This document shows, piece by piece, positions 26,483 to 36,038 of a DNA stretch of 40,166 nucleotides (positions are counted from its first letter, which is position 1; every line of letters begins with the position of its first letter). The stretch covers positions 1 through 40,166 of the forward strand of contig JAUSPI010000255.1 in the NCBI GenBank assembly GCA_030655775.1, in the 5' to 3' direction. Made by a program: the position numbers and the translations under genes. This DNA is from Syntrophales bacterium. Lineage in GTDB: Bacteria; Desulfobacterota; Syntrophia; Syntrophales; JADFWA01. The notes below the pieces were generated by a model, which saw only the letters and a program-made list of their open reading frames with translations, was not told the origin of the DNA and ran no database searches.

Positions 26483-28234
26483 TTAAAATAACACAACATA
26501 TGTGACAGCAAGGACAGAAAGAAAAACTACGGCAATAAGAACAGGTACCCCTGAAGGAACAAAATTTGTTGTCTCTGGCGAAGAACCAGACTCAGAATCA
26601 TCGATCGCCGAACACTCCCCCCCATAGGAACCCATCAAAATAGTGATAGGTTTTTTACTGAAGGCTGACAGTTTCGATGGAAGGAGGCGAATAAACAGAT
26701 AGTCAAGTACACTGGCGATGCCGGCAGATATACCCGTGAAAACGTATACAGCCAGTTGAGAACCTTTCCGGTAGAACCAATCGGAATCGAGGGTAATAGT
26801 CTCCGTTCTTTTCAAAAGCTTCAAGAAGACAAAGAATGCCAGCCCTGAGAAGAAGAGGAGCTGTAACATTCTTACCACATGCATTCCCGTGTATGCATGG
26901 TATTCAACAGGATATGGCAGTATTTTGTAAAGTGGCTCGGGATAGATGCCTATGCCGATACATAAGAAGGCAAAAAAGACCATTGCCCACTGCATGTTCA
27001 TCTTGGGATCGGCTGCCCTCAGCCCCTTATCTTTTGCAAAGAAGACAAAATATGGGAATTTGATTCCTGCATGGAGGAACACACCGGCGGAAGCTGCCTC
27101 CAGCATGAGGTATATAATAATCAAATGTTTGTCTACCGCGGCCTGAAGAATCATTGCTTTGGTCGTAAATCCGCTTGTCAGTGGAAAGGCAGAAATTGAC
27201 GCAGCAGCAATAGAGCAACAGATGAGTGTCAAAGGCATCGTTTTATAGAGGCCTCCAAGATCTGTACATTTTGTTTTACCGGTCATATAGAGAACAGATC
27301 CGGCGGACATCCACAGCAACCCTTTATAGATGATATGGGCAAAGGCATGCGCAGCAGCGCCGTTGATTGACATGGCCGTGCCGATACCGATTCCGCACAC
27401 CATAAAGCCTACCTGATTGATAATGCTGTAAGCGAGAATTCTCCTGCAGTCATTTTCCATAATGGCATAGATGATACCGTAAAGGGTCATAAGAGCACCA
27501 AGCCATATTAGTATTTCCCAACCGGGAAAGACACGAAGCAGTGTATATACAGCGGTTTTAGTTGTAAAGGCGCTCAAAAAGACGCCACCGGTAGCCGTGG
27601 ATTCAGGATATGCATCAGCAAGCCATGCTTGAAGAGGAGGCACCGCAGCATTCAACATGAACCCTATTAAAATAAGCCACGAGGCAAGTGTCTGAGTTTG
27701 AATACGACCGACTGTCAGATTGCCGGTGTCATTAATATATAATAAGATTCCGGCTAAAAGTATGAGACCTCCCACAATGTGAACGAGGACATACCTGTAG
27801 CCCGCATTCAAGGATTCCTCTTTTCTTCGTGCCCAGATGAGCATTACGGACGCTACAGCCATAAACTCCCAGAAGATATAGAGAGTAAGGAAATCTCCTG
27901 CGAAGACAACTCCCAATGCACTTCCTACATAAACAAGGGACGACAGGTGTTCCAGCTTACCTTTAAGATGTAAGGCGAATAGAAAACTTCCGAATGCGGC
28001 GATACAGAAGATGTATCCAAATACCTTGCTCAATTTGTCAACATGAAGAAAATTCAATTCATATTGCATGAAAGGCACGGTTATCGACGCCTCAGGGGTA
28101 AGTTTGATGAGATAGAAGAAAGTTACCGCAGGGATGAACAGTATAAGGAATTGTTTTGCCTTCCCTCTAACGACAAGCAGCAGGATTGCTCCAATAAAAA
28201 ATATAAAGGCGGGTGTAAGAAAGCTATTTATCAT
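26483..28234 (-). CDS. MrpD/NuoL-family proton-channel subunit, divergent type
   Basis: The 583-residue polytopic membrane protein is of the proton-conducting transporter family. The TM5-type glutamate is present (YIFWEFMAVAS, E123), as is a later lysine (AFTTKTAVYTLLR, K226). At the position of the usual TM7 lysine and histidine (K-----PLHAWLPDA in MrpD) it has GFMLNAAVPPLQAWLADA, i.e. N195, Q202 and A for P. It also contains ENDCRRILAYSIINQVGFM, typical of the family. The ATG at 28234 overlaps the upstream gene and has AAGGGATG nine bases before it. The C-terminal 100 residues are an extension past the channel core. It is last gene of the leftward operon. Confidence 0.85.
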   Translation of the reverse strand: MINSFLTPAFIFFIGAILLLVVRGKAKQFLILFIPAVTFFYLIKLTPEASITVPFMQYELNFLHVDKLSKVFGYIFCIAAFGSFLFALHLKGKLEHLSSLVYVGSALGVVFAGDFLTLYIFWEFMAVASVMLIWARRKEESLNAGYRYVLVHIVGGLILLAGILLYINDTGNLTVGRIQTQTLASWLILIGFMLNAAVPPLQAWLADAYPESTATGGVFLSAFTTKTAVYTLLRVFPGWEILIWLGALMTLYGIIYAIMENDCRRILAYSIINQVGFMVCGIGIGTAMSINGAAAHAFAHIIYKGLLWMSAGSVLYMTGKTKCTDLGGLYKTMPLTLICCSIAAASISAFPLTSGFTTKAMILQAAVDKHLIIIYLMLEAASAGVFLHAGIKFPYFVFFAKDKGLRAADPKMNMQWAMVFFAFLCIGIGIYPEPLYKILPYPVEYHAYTGMHVVRMLQLLFFSGLAFFVFLKLLKRTETITLDSDWFYRKGSQLAVYVFTGISAGIASVLDYLFIRLLPSKLSAFSKKPITILMGSYGGECSAIDDSESGSSPETTNFVPSGVPVLIAVVFLSVLAVTYVVLF

Positions 28235-28472
28235 AATACTTTTCATCCCTTTTTAGCCAGTATTGCCCCAGTAACTTGGAAACAACAATCATTGTTACAC
28301 AAGTAATAAATCCAAATAATGCATAAATTCCCGGTATCTTGTCCCACGAATGCTGAGGATGACTGGACACAAAAAATTCAGCGACAACACTCAATGCAAG
28401 TATGACATAGCTAAATATCTTTAATTTCTTTATATTTTCGGGTTTATCAAACCAGTCAAATTCTTTTCTCAT
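28224..28472 (-). CDS. Small two-TM membrane protein of the Mrp-type operon
   Basis: The 82-residue protein begins MRKEFDWFDKPENIKKLKI and has two hydrophobic segments (about residues 17-36 and 46-64), then ends GQYWLKRDEKYYDK. GGGAGG stands just before the ATG. It starts one base past the stop of the 514-residue channel subunit and overlaps the next start by 11 bases. This is strong translational coupling, implying stoichiometric assembly. I recognise no named family. Small proteins of this size accompany Mrp/Mbh-like clusters and may be accessory subunits. Confidence 0.75.
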   Translation of the reverse strand: MRKEFDWFDKPENIKKLKIFSYVILALSVVAEFFVSSHPQHSWDKIPGIYALFGFITCVTMIVVSKLLGQYWLKRDEKYYDK

Positions 28473-28473
28473 T

Positions 28474-30018
28474 TCATCCTCCCATTACAGCCTTGGCCGT
28501 CATCCGTGCTAATTCAAGGAAAATGCCCGGCCAGAGAAATAAGATAAAAGAAACAACAGCAGTAAATACAAGGGGTGCCACTGCTAAAACAGGGGCTTCC
28601 TTGATCGTTGTCTCTTTATTAAATTTACTGCCCTGTGAAAAAAAGGCATCATAGGTTATTGGCAGAAAGTACGCTGCATTCAACAGGGAACTGGTTAAGA
28701 GAACCACCAGTATCGGGAGCTGGTTTATATCAATGCACCCCAGGGCGAGATTCCACTTACTCCAGAATCCGCCGAAAGGCGGCAGACCGATAACGCTCAG
28801 AGAGCCAAAGAAGAAGGCACCCATGGTTATCGGCATCATCTTCCCGATGCCTTTCATCTCGCTGATCTTTTTTATGCCGGTGTTGACAAGTATTGCACCT
28901 GCACAGAAGAACAGAGTGATCTTCCCAAAAGCATGCATCGCTATATGCAGCACACCTCCCGTCATACCCAACACACTCATAAGTCCCCCCGCCATAACCA
29001 CATAAGACAGCTGACTTACCGTTGAATAAGCTAACCTCGCCTTCAGGTCATCCTGCTTCAAAGCAAACAACGAACCCACAAGAATGGTAATGGATATAAA
29101 GTAAATCAGAAAGACATCAAGAGATAGAGCATGCATCAAGTCTATACCAAAGACATGAAAACAGATACGCAGCACCGAGAACACTCCAACCTTTACGACG
29201 GCAACAGCATGCAACAGTGCACTGACAGGGGTTGGAGCCACCATCGCGGAAGGCAACCAGGAGTGAAGCGGCATAATAGCCGCCTTGCCTATACCTGCGA
29301 TGAATAGGAAAAACATTACGGTGAGCATGGTTTTAGAGGCAGCCCCGGCCAATATTCCTTGATCCGCAAAATCCAGGGTTCCCGTAAAATGATAAGTTAA
29401 TATAAGTGCCGGAAGCAGAAATGCTATAGATGCACCCATCAGATATGTCAAATACTTCCTGCCGGCAGAGCGAGCTGCTTTATCCTGATGATGCGTAACC
29501 AGCGAGTAAGTAGACAGTGATAACATCTCATAGAACAGATAGAGCGTGAGAAGATTGGCTGAAAATGCAACTCCAATCGCTGAAGAAAGAGCAAGCGCGA
29601 AGAAGGCAAAATACCGCGTTTGAGAATGCTCTTTCAGGGGACGCATATATCCCATGGAATATACAGTTGTTACTATCCAGAGCGAAGAGGATACCAGCGC
29701 AAAGAGAAGGCCAAAAGAGTCTACCCTGAAGGCGATTCCAACACCAGGTAAGACATCAACAAGGTTATAGTATATCCTCTGTCCCCCAAGGATGACGGGT
29801 ATCATGGAGGCAATTATGCCAAACTTTGTAAATGCGATTAAAAAGGTACATGCCTCTCTTAAATTCGGTTTTTTGCCAAAGATAATAATTAAGAGTGACC
29901 CGAAAAGAGAAACAGCCACTGCCAGAAGAGGCTTAACAGATACGATAGTTTCCATAAACAGCAATAACTCCGTGAAAAACTGCCCAGAATCAGCGCAAAG
30001 CACATTGGGAATAAGCAT
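28474..30018 (-). CDS. MrpD/NuoN-family proton-channel subunit
   Basis: The 514-residue membrane protein has the canonical charged pair of active antiporter-like subunits: E164 (LTLYLFYEMLSLSTYS) and K245 (AGIGKAAIMPLHSWLPSA), plus K276 (HAVAVVKVGVFSVLR). LPPFGGFWSKW marks the late helix with a further lysine. The ATG at 30018 has AAGGA four bases upstream and is favoured over a start 27 bases earlier. It is the first gene of the leftward operon. It resembles MrpD, MbhH and formate-hydrogenlyase-type subunits, and no single assignment is certain. A sigma70-like promoter lies about 80 bases upstream. Confidence 0.88.
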   Translation of the reverse strand: MLIPNVLCADSGQFFTELLLFMETIVSVKPLLAVAVSLFGSLLIIIFGKKPNLREACTFLIAFTKFGIIASMIPVILGGQRIYYNLVDVLPGVGIAFRVDSFGLLFALVSSSLWIVTTVYSMGYMRPLKEHSQTRYFAFFALALSSAIGVAFSANLLTLYLFYEMLSLSTYSLVTHHQDKAARSAGRKYLTYLMGASIAFLLPALILTYHFTGTLDFADQGILAGAASKTMLTVMFFLFIAGIGKAAIMPLHSWLPSAMVAPTPVSALLHAVAVVKVGVFSVLRICFHVFGIDLMHALSLDVFLIYFISITILVGSLFALKQDDLKARLAYSTVSQLSYVVMAGGLMSVLGMTGGVLHIAMHAFGKITLFFCAGAILVNTGIKKISEMKGIGKMMPITMGAFFFGSLSVIGLPPFGGFWSKWNLALGCIDINQLPILVVLLTSSLLNAAYFLPITYDAFFSQGSKFNKETTIKEAPVLAVAPLVFTAVVSFILFLWPGIFLELARMTAKAVMGG

Positions 30019-30096
30019 TCTATCCTTCACCGGAAGAATACTCATTCCTTAAACCGTAAGATGTCGTGACATGCCCTGCTTGAAAAATGTGACGCC

Positions 30097-30125
30097 TCTA
30101 TAAACCATAAATCGTCAAATGTCAA
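30097..30125 (-). promoter_or_regulatory. Sigma70-like promoter for the leftward Mrp-type operon
   Basis: Minus strand TTGACA (30125-30120), a 17-base spacer and TATAGA (30102-30097). Transcription would start about 30090, giving a leader near 70 bases before the ATG at 30018. A second TTGACG partly overlaps downstream. Confidence 0.5.
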
Positions 30126-30246
30126 AGGGAAAATATGGCCTCCATATAATTTCACCGGTCCATGCCTTACAATTAACCTGTTTTCGAATGATCTAATTTT
30201 TATCAATTAATCCGTTTATTCCGGACATTGGAATCGCAGATGCTCC

Positions 30247-30275
30247 TTGACAAAAATTACAAAGTAGGGAATTAT
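30247..30275 (+). promoter_or_regulatory. Sigma70-like promoter for the rightward kinase/Mrp operon
   Basis: TTGACA (30247-30252), a 17-base spacer and AATTAT (30270-30275). The start would be near 30282, about 105 bases before the kinase ATG. The 340-bp gap between the two operons thus carries divergent promoters and room for shared regulators. Confidence 0.5.
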
Positions 30276-30388
30276 GCCCTCAAATGTTTAATAAGGTTAT
30301 TTCATTAAAGATGGTCAGGATATGGTAACATCCTGCGATAACAGAGAAAGTACCATTAAGGTGTCATTGAAAAATAAAGGTAGTTAAA

Positions 30389-31906
30389 ATGTCCAAACTT
30401 TTACTCATAGATGATGAAAAAGCAATTGTCAGGGTTCTTTCCATTTCGTTGAAGAGCGACGGTCATGAAGTAGTTACTGCATACAGCGGTAAGGAGGGGA
30501 TAGAAGTATTCCAGCGTGAATCTCCCGACATAGTTCTTACAGATATAAAGATGCCCGGCATGGATGGCCTTGAGGTCTTAAAGACAGTGAAAGAGCTGAA
30601 TCCTGATACGGAAGTAATCATGATTACCGGCCATGGAGATATGGGTTCGGCAATAGAAGCTCTTCAGTATGGCGCCTCTGATTTTGTCAATAAACCTGTC
30701 AGGGATGAAGTTCTGGCAATAGCCCTTGAAAGAGCTAAAGAAAAATTGCTCATGAAGCGGAAACTCAGGGAATACACTGAAGATCTGGAAAACATGGTCT
30801 GGATTGCCACTGAAGAAGTAAGAAGAAAATCAGAATTTCTGGACAAACTAATCACCAGTTCTAATGATGGGATAGTAGCGACGGATGAAGGAGGAGAAAT
30901 TATAATTTTTAATCCCGGTGCACAGAAAATATTCGGCTATTCCAAGATTGAAGTTGTTAGAAAGATGGGCATTAATGATGTCTGTCCGCCGGAAATAGGA
31001 GAATATTTCAAACAGGCTCTGGAACACAAAACGATTTTTAAAGAATCTGATTGGAAAGAGATCATGATTTCGTCGAAGAATGACCAGAAGGTACCGACAA
31101 GATTTTCAGGATCTATTCTTTATGAAAAGGATGAGCCTATAGGTAGCGTTGGGTTTTTTCAGGATCTTACGGAAATTAAACGTCTGGAGCGGAATTTGAT
31201 CGAATCAGAAAGGCTGGCCGCTATCGGGCAGACCGTGGCCGGCTTAGCTCACCATATCAAAAATATCCTTAGCGGACTTAAGGGTGGCGCTTATGTGGTA
31301 AAAATTGGTCTTGACAAAGACGATACAAATAAGGTAAGAGCGGGCTGGAAAATGGTGGAGAGAAATGTTGGAAGAGTATCTGAGCTGGTTCTGAGCTTAC
31401 TCACCTATTCTAAGGTTCGTGAACCTGAATATAAGGTTTGCCTTCCCAACGAAATCGCCGAGGATGTATGTATGCTTATGGAAACAAAGGCAGAAGAACA
31501 TGACATTAAAATTGTAAAAGATTTCGATGCATCCATTGGCAAAGTATCTTTAGATTCAGATACAGTTCATCGCACACTACTCAACTTAGTTTCTAATGCC
31601 ATTGATGCCTGTATTTTTGACGCAGACGAAACCAAGAAATGGCGAGTTCGAGTTAAAACCGTCCTCGAAGATAATGAAATGATTAGATTCGAGGTCATTG
31701 ATAACGGATGCGGCATGAATGAAGAGATTAAAAAAAATCTTTTCACTTCTTTTTTTAGCACTAAAGGTGGCAAGGGGACAGGTCTCGGCCTATTAGTTAC
31801 ACGGAAGCTGGTAGAAGAACATGGTGGCAAGATAGACGTTTCTTCCAAGTCGGGGAAGGGTTCCACCTTTATTATACAGTTGCCATATAGTAAGGCAATT
31901 CACTAA
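30389..31906 (+). CDS. REC-PAS-histidine kinase (hybrid sensor with N-terminal receiver)
   Basis: The 505-residue cytoplasmic protein has an N-terminal receiver (residues 1-118; acidic pair D8-D9, phospho-acceptor D52 in VLTDIKMPGMDG, K102). A PAS domain follows (about 146-262; NDGIVATDEGGEIIIFNPGA). The dimerisation and phospho-acceptor helix has H288 in GLAHHIKNIL. The ATPase domain shows LLNLVSNAIDA, DNGCGM and GKGTGLGLLV. There is no membrane segment, so the signal is internal or comes through the receiver. AAAGGT lies before the ATG. It heads the rightward operon that continues to a lone receiver, two USPs and the Mrp genes. Confidence 0.92.
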   Translation: MSKLLLIDDEKAIVRVLSISLKSDGHEVVTAYSGKEGIEVFQRESPDIVLTDIKMPGMDGLEVLKTVKELNPDTEVIMITGHGDMGSAIEALQYGASDFVNKPVRDEVLAIALERAKEKLLMKRKLREYTEDLENMVWIATEEVRRKSEFLDKLITSSNDGIVATDEGGEIIIFNPGAQKIFGYSKIEVVRKMGINDVCPPEIGEYFKQALEHKTIFKESDWKEIMISSKNDQKVPTRFSGSILYEKDEPIGSVGFFQDLTEIKRLERNLIESERLAAIGQTVAGLAHHIKNILSGLKGGAYVVKIGLDKDDTNKVRAGWKMVERNVGRVSELVLSLLTYSKVREPEYKVCLPNEIAEDVCMLMETKAEEHDIKIVKDFDASIGKVSLDSDTVHRTLLNLVSNAIDACIFDADETKKWRVRVKTVLEDNEMIRFEVIDNGCGMNEEIKKNLFTSFFSTKGGKGTGLGLLVTRKLVEEHGGKIDVSSKSGKGSTFIIQLPYSKAIH

Positions 31907-31978
31907 AGTCGTGACATCTCACTCATAAAATAGACGTAACTGTCAGAGAAGTCATAACTGTTTCACGGAGGACCTATT

Positions 31979-32371
31979 ATGGGAAAAAGGGTACTTGTCG
32001 TAGATGACGATCCTGATATAGTAGCTTTTGTAGTGACCGTTTTAGAGGAAAATGGTTTCATTTCCTTAATAGCCAAAAACGGTGAGATGGGCATGGCTAA
32101 AGCCGTCGAGGAAAATCCAGATCTGATTATCCTGGACATCTTGATGCCCAAACAGAGTGGCATCAAGATGTACCGGGAATTAAAGAGCGCTGAATCTCTC
32201 AAGAAAATTCCTGTCATTATTCTATCTGGAATAGCCAAGAGGACATTCCTCCGTTCCCAAGAGGCCTTGACTGCATTTGGCAACCAGACTGTGCCGGAAC
32301 CTGAAGCATACATGGAAAAACCGGTTGAACCTGAAGAACTGGCAGAGATGATAAAGAAATTTATAGCCTGA
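31979..32371 (+). CDS. Single-domain response regulator
   Basis: This is a 130-residue receiver with no output domain: VLVVDDDPDIV, phospho-acceptor D53 in IILDILMPKQSG, and K in YMEKPVEPEEL. A short insertion before the conserved lysine (TFLRSQEALTAFGNQTVPEP) lengthens the alpha4-beta5 region. GGAGG precedes the ATG. It probably relays phosphate from the upstream kinase, or controls a protein partner directly. It stands 72 bases after the kinase gene and before two universal stress proteins. Confidence 0.9.
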   Translation: MGKRVLVVDDDPDIVAFVVTVLEENGFISLIAKNGEMGMAKAVEENPDLIILDILMPKQSGIKMYRELKSAESLKKIPVIILSGIAKRTFLRSQEALTAFGNQTVPEPEAYMEKPVEPEELAEMIKKFIA

Positions 32372-32417
32372 TACTCGACTCGAATTTGGAGATATTGCAG
32401 GAGGTTGTGGGAAAAAC

Positions 32418-33308
32418 GTGGGAACCAAAAAGCTGCTGTTTGTTACTCAGTTTGAAGAATTGTGGTTTGATGCATTAGAATCATTAATGGATCTTAGGAA
32501 AGCAGGGTTTAATCACGTGGTATTTATCCATGTGGTTGAGAGAAGTAAAGTGGCCATGCGGCGCGGCAAGGGCTATCTCAAAGACGAAGAAGTAAAATTG
32601 AAGGAAATAGCCAATGTGCGTTTTATCGACTGGGCAGAAAGTCTTTTTGAACAGGGGATGGAGGTTGGAGCTTACATCCTTGTGGGTGAGCTCGTCCCCA
32701 AAGTCATTTCCGCTGCCCAAGAGGAAGATGTTGATCTTATAGTCACAGGTTACCACAAGAAAGGTAAAATAGAAGAACTTTATGCCGGTTCAGAAATCAT
32801 AGAGATTCTCCGAAGGACATCCAAGCCTGTATTTGTACATAAGTATATGCTGCCTTCCGGTAAGGTGAATGATAAGCCTTTTGAAAAACCGCTTCTGGCA
32901 ACGGACTGGTCTCCTGCCAGCGAAAGAGCGGTCGAAACCCTGATCAGTTTGAAGAGTGTTATTAAACATATAGAGGTGATTCATGTCGCCAGCGAAAAGA
33001 GCTTAACGGGCTCTTCGGCAATGGGCGTACAAAAAATCCGAAAGGAAACCAGGCAAAGGCTGGATGAGACCTGTGAAATGTTTCGTGCCGCCGGAATAGA
33101 TGCCGGAGCTCATTTATATGTCGGCAATATTACCGAGCAGATCAATAGAGCAGCGCAGGAACGAGGGGCAAGCATGATTGTTGCCGGGACAACGGGCAAA
33201 GGACCGTGGAAAGAGAGATGGCTCGGGAGCGTCCCGCAAAAGTTAGCCGAGGAATCAGAGTTCCCTGCCCTGCTGGTTCCTGCTGAAATTAAAACGACCA
33301 CCCGTTAA
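32418..33308 (+). CDS. Double-domain universal stress protein with ATP-binding motif
   Basis: The 296-residue protein has two UspA domains. The second domain contains ATDWSPASERAVETL near its start and the complete ATP motif G-x2-G-x9-G-S in AGTTGKGPWKERWLGSV. The first domain has a similar but altered version (GYHKKGKIEELYAGS, with K in place of the second G). GTG at 32418 is the start, with a purine-rich AGGAGG 13 bases upstream, so the start is uncertain. It belongs to the rightward operon, just before a second USP and mrpE. USPs bind ATP and report energy state or stress. A link to antiporter control is inference. Confidence 0.88.
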   Translation: MGTKKLLFVTQFEELWFDALESLMDLRKAGFNHVVFIHVVERSKVAMRRGKGYLKDEEVKLKEIANVRFIDWAESLFEQGMEVGAYILVGELVPKVISAAQEEDVDLIVTGYHKKGKIEELYAGSEIIEILRRTSKPVFVHKYMLPSGKVNDKPFEKPLLATDWSPASERAVETLISLKSVIKHIEVIHVASEKSLTGSSAMGVQKIRKETRQRLDETCEMFRAAGIDAGAHLYVGNITEQINRAAQERGASMIVAGTTGKGPWKERWLGSVPQKLAEESEFPALLVPAEIKTTTR

Positions 33309-33327
33309 GAGAATTGTTTGGATTGTG

Positions 33328-34119
33328 ATGAAACTCCTTTACGCAACTAATCTCGAAGAAAATACACTTTCTTTCAGCATGATAGAAGACTTATTGGCCT
33401 TGAAGAGGGCAGGTCTTGAGGAGATCGTCTTTTTACAGACCATCCCTGACATTATGATGGATAAAAGTGAAACTAAATCAAGAAGGAAATGGCTTGCAGA
33501 CCTATCCGATCTTGGGATTAAGTCCAGCGTTTTGACAGAAGAAGTGCTGTCTCTACCGGGAATTTTAAATGCAGCCAAGAAGGAAGAAGTATCACTTATT
33601 GTGGTCAATCTCGACAGAACGACAAATAATCCATCCCGTAGTTCCCTCATAAAGAATCTGATTAAAACCGCTCCTATACCCATTCTGATTATTAACGACA
33701 GTCAAGAGGCAGCAACGGCAAAAGACAAGGGATTTTTCGATCACGTTGTCTTTACCACGGATTGGTCTCCTGCGTCTGAAAAGGCCTTGACATATCTGTT
33801 GGGTTTCAAGGAAATACTGGGTGCGGTGGAAATTGTAAATGTCATAAACGGAAAGCTAACTGTAAGGGATATGCGCGAGTTGAAAGAGAAGCTGGCTCAC
33901 ACACGTAAAATATGCCTCGATGAAAACATAGATGCGGAATCACATATCTATGCCGGCCAGACGTCGGAAGAGATAATAACCGCTTCTAAAGATTACAGAG
34001 CCACCCTTATTGTCCTGGGCGCTATCTCTGAAAAACCACTGTTTAAGAAAATTTTCAAAAAGAGTTCAACATACATGGTTGCCGAAGAAGCGGCAGTACC
34101 GGTGTTAATTGTACCTTAG
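33328..34119 (+). CDS. Second double-domain universal stress protein, ATP motif lost
   Basis: The 263-residue protein is a paralogue of the preceding gene. It keeps the TTDWSPASEKALTYLLGF signature in its second domain. The G-x2-G-x9-G-S loop is replaced by GAISEKPLFKKIFKKSS, so nucleotide binding is probably lost. The N-terminal domain (KLLYATNLEENTLSFSMIED) lacks a clear phosphate loop. ATG at 33328 is used rather than the GTG codon immediately before it. It follows the first USP by 19 bases and precedes mrpE by 41. The pair may be a heterodimer with one active and one regulatory partner, a suggestion from the sequence contrast. Confidence 0.82.
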   Translation: MKLLYATNLEENTLSFSMIEDLLALKRAGLEEIVFLQTIPDIMMDKSETKSRRKWLADLSDLGIKSSVLTEEVLSLPGILNAAKKEEVSLIVVNLDRTTNNPSRSSLIKNLIKTAPIPILIINDSQEAATAKDKGFFDHVVFTTDWSPASEKALTYLLGFKEILGAVEIVNVINGKLTVRDMRELKEKLAHTRKICLDENIDAESHIYAGQTSEEIITASKDYRATLIVLGAISEKPLFKKIFKKSSTYMVAEEAAVPVLIVP

Positions 34120-34160
34120 CAGGCAGTTGGAATTTTTATAGAACGGAAGGGATTTGAACT

Positions 34161-34883
34161 GTGGAAGTAACACTCTTGATTCAGGCAACAGATGATTCGT
34201 TTCGCATTTTGGAAGACGCCAGAGAACAGGCAGAAGGGTTGTTAACCACTGCCGTCAAGATAACATCCGAAACACGACAGATAGAAGAACAAAAAATTCA
34301 AGCCCTCTTTAAAGGGGCCCAGGAAACAAAATCCGGCTTCCAGAATTTTATTGCTACTTTTTTCATCCTGATGGTTTTCTGGACTATGTTATCAGGAAAG
34401 TTCGACCTTTTTCATCTTGCCCTTGGCGTTATATGTTCCTTTCTAATTGCTTTTATGACGCAGGATTTACTCTTTGCCAATACGAGGGTGGGAGATATAA
34501 GAATAATAGTTCAAAGGTTTATTGCTTATATACCATGGCTTCTCTATCAAATCATCCTATCCAATTTCCATGTAGCCTATCTGGCTCTGTCTCCAAAAAT
34601 GCCGATTGATCCTAAGATAATCAGATTTAACACAAAACTGGAGAGCGATATCTCCTGGGTGACGCTGGCAAACTCAATTACCCTCACACCAGGAACCATT
34701 ACCATGGATATCATGGAAGGGGAGTTTTTTATTCACGCTCTAAGTAAAAAGGTGGCAGATGATCTCAATACCGGAGAGATGGAAGACAGGGTCGCTCATG
34801 TCTTTATGGAAGCAGATCATATCTACGTACAGGATGTATTAGACGTTGCCCGGATATACGGGGCGCTGAGAAAGCATGCTTAG
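34161..34883 (+). CDS. mrpE: MrpE/MnhE-like antiporter subunit with N-terminal extension
   Basis: The 240-residue protein has the MrpE core from about residue 60: NFIATFFILMVFWTMLSGKF, LLYQIILSNFHVAYLALSPK and NSITLTPGTITMDI. The first 60 residues (VTLLIQATDDSFRILEDARE, then IEEQKIQALFKGAQ) form a soluble, acidic, helical extension not seen in ordinary MrpE of about 160 residues. GTG at 34161 has AAGGGA eight bases upstream, which supports the long form. It opens the antiporter part of the operon, after the USPs. Confidence 0.87.
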   Translation: MEVTLLIQATDDSFRILEDAREQAEGLLTTAVKITSETRQIEEQKIQALFKGAQETKSGFQNFIATFFILMVFWTMLSGKFDLFHLALGVICSFLIAFMTQDLLFANTRVGDIRIIVQRFIAYIPWLLYQIILSNFHVAYLALSPKMPIDPKIIRFNTKLESDISWVTLANSITLTPGTITMDIMEGEFFIHALSKKVADDLNTGEMEDRVAHVFMEADHIYVQDVLDVARIYGALRKHA

Positions 34884-34964
34884 ATTATCTCTTGCCCTTT
34901 GCATAAAAGATGTAAACAAAAAGTTTTTATAACCAAAACTAATTCTTAACTGCAGGAACCTCAG

Positions 34965-35423
34965 ATGATACGTCAAAGCGATGATATAATTATCGGTACA
35001 GTCGCAAGGATGCTGGTACCATTTATTCAGCTTTTTGCTCTCTATGTCATTATGCATGGACACTACAGCCCGGGAGGAGGTTTTCAGGGGGGTGTCATCC
35101 TTGGGGCAAGTCTCGTCTTATTACTCATAACGCACGGCTTGCCGGAAACTAAAAAACTTTTATCCGAAAAAGGTGTGACAATACTGAGCTGTTTAGGCGT
35201 GCTGATTTATTCAGGAATTGGGCTTCTATGTCTTATCCTTCTTGGGAACTATCTCGATTACGGCCAATTGTCTAAAATCCTGCATGTAACGCCGGCTGAG
35301 GCACGATCGCTCGGTATTTTAGGCATTGAAACTGGTGTAGGGCTCACTGTAATGGCCATTATGTTTTCAATATTTATTGATATTTCTACAGGCGGGGTAC
35401 TCCCTGAAGATGAAGAAGAGTAG
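34965..35423 (+). CDS. mrpB: MrpB/MbhF-like antiporter subunit
   Basis: The 152-residue protein has four hydrophobic helices and the signature ALYVIMHGHYSPGGGFQGGV, followed by LGIETGVGLTVMAIM, typical of the MnhB domain. AGGAA precedes the ATG. In most Mrp operons B follows A, but here it stands between E and F, a changed order. It forms part of the antiporter membrane arm. Confidence 0.9.
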   Translation: MIRQSDDIIIGTVARMLVPFIQLFALYVIMHGHYSPGGGFQGGVILGASLVLLLITHGLPETKKLLSEKGVTILSCLGVLIYSGIGLLCLILLGNYLDYGQLSKILHVTPAEARSLGILGIETGVGLTVMAIMFSIFIDISTGGVLPEDEEE

Positions 35424-35448
35424 CCTTCTGCCACTTTGTTAAGGGTTT

Positions 35449-35712
35449 ATGATGAATCAATTTTTTCTCGGTACAGGTATGGGGATAAGCGTCCTTGTTC
35501 TTCTTGTTCTTTACCGCGTTGTCTTTGGGCCAGGTGTTTATAACAGGATAGCAGCCCTTTCAGCTATCGGAACCAAAACCCTGATTATATTGCTTATTAT
35601 GGGTTTTGTCTTCCAGAGAGTGGAGATGTTCGTGGATATCAGTATGGTCTATGCTCTGCTCAATTTTATAGGCTGCGTAGCTGTTGCCAAGTACCTGGAG
35701 ATGGAGAGTTAA
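35449..35712 (+). CDS. mrpF: MrpF/MbhB-like antiporter subunit
   Basis: The 87-residue protein has three predicted helices and the family pattern VVFGPGVYNRIAALSAIGTK followed by VDISMVYALLNFIGCVAVAK. Tandem ATGs at 35449 and 35452 are available with AAGGG before them. It is separated by five bases from mrpG, so tight co-translation is likely. Confidence 0.9.
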   Translation: MMNQFFLGTGMGISVLVLLVLYRVVFGPGVYNRIAALSAIGTKTLIILLIMGFVFQRVEMFVDISMVYALLNFIGCVAVAKYLEMES

Positions 35713-35717
35713 TCGAT

Positions 35718-36038
35718 ATGAGTGAAATAGGAACGATTGTACTGTCGGTGATATTCATATTAGGCGGAATCTTTTTCTTTGCCACGGCAACCATTGGGTT
35801 ATTACGCTTTCCCGATTTTTTCTCACGGTTGCACGCAACGGGTAAAGGGGATACGCTGGCCGTTCTTTTATGCCTCATAGGCCTTGCTATATATGAAGGG
35901 ATTTCCCTGACCGGCTTGAAGATAGTTTTCATTGCGGTATTCATGGCCCTCGCCCAGCCCACCGCTACCCATGCTATCTCCAGGGCGGCATTGAGGCGCG
36001 GTATTCAGCCGTGGACGAAAGGGGAAGATAAAAAGTGA
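35718..36038 (+). CDS. mrpG: MrpG/MbhC-like antiporter subunit
   Basis: The 106-residue protein has three helices and the signature IGLLRFPDFFSRLHATGKGD followed by TLAVLLCLIGL. This is the conserved MnhG motif. The C-terminal tail is hydrophilic. The stop overlaps the start of the next gene by four bases. Confidence 0.92.
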   Translation: MSEIGTIVLSVIFILGGIFFFATATIGLLRFPDFFSRLHATGKGDTLAVLLCLIGLAIYEGISLTGLKIVFIAVFMALAQPTATHAISRAALRRGIQPWTKGEDKK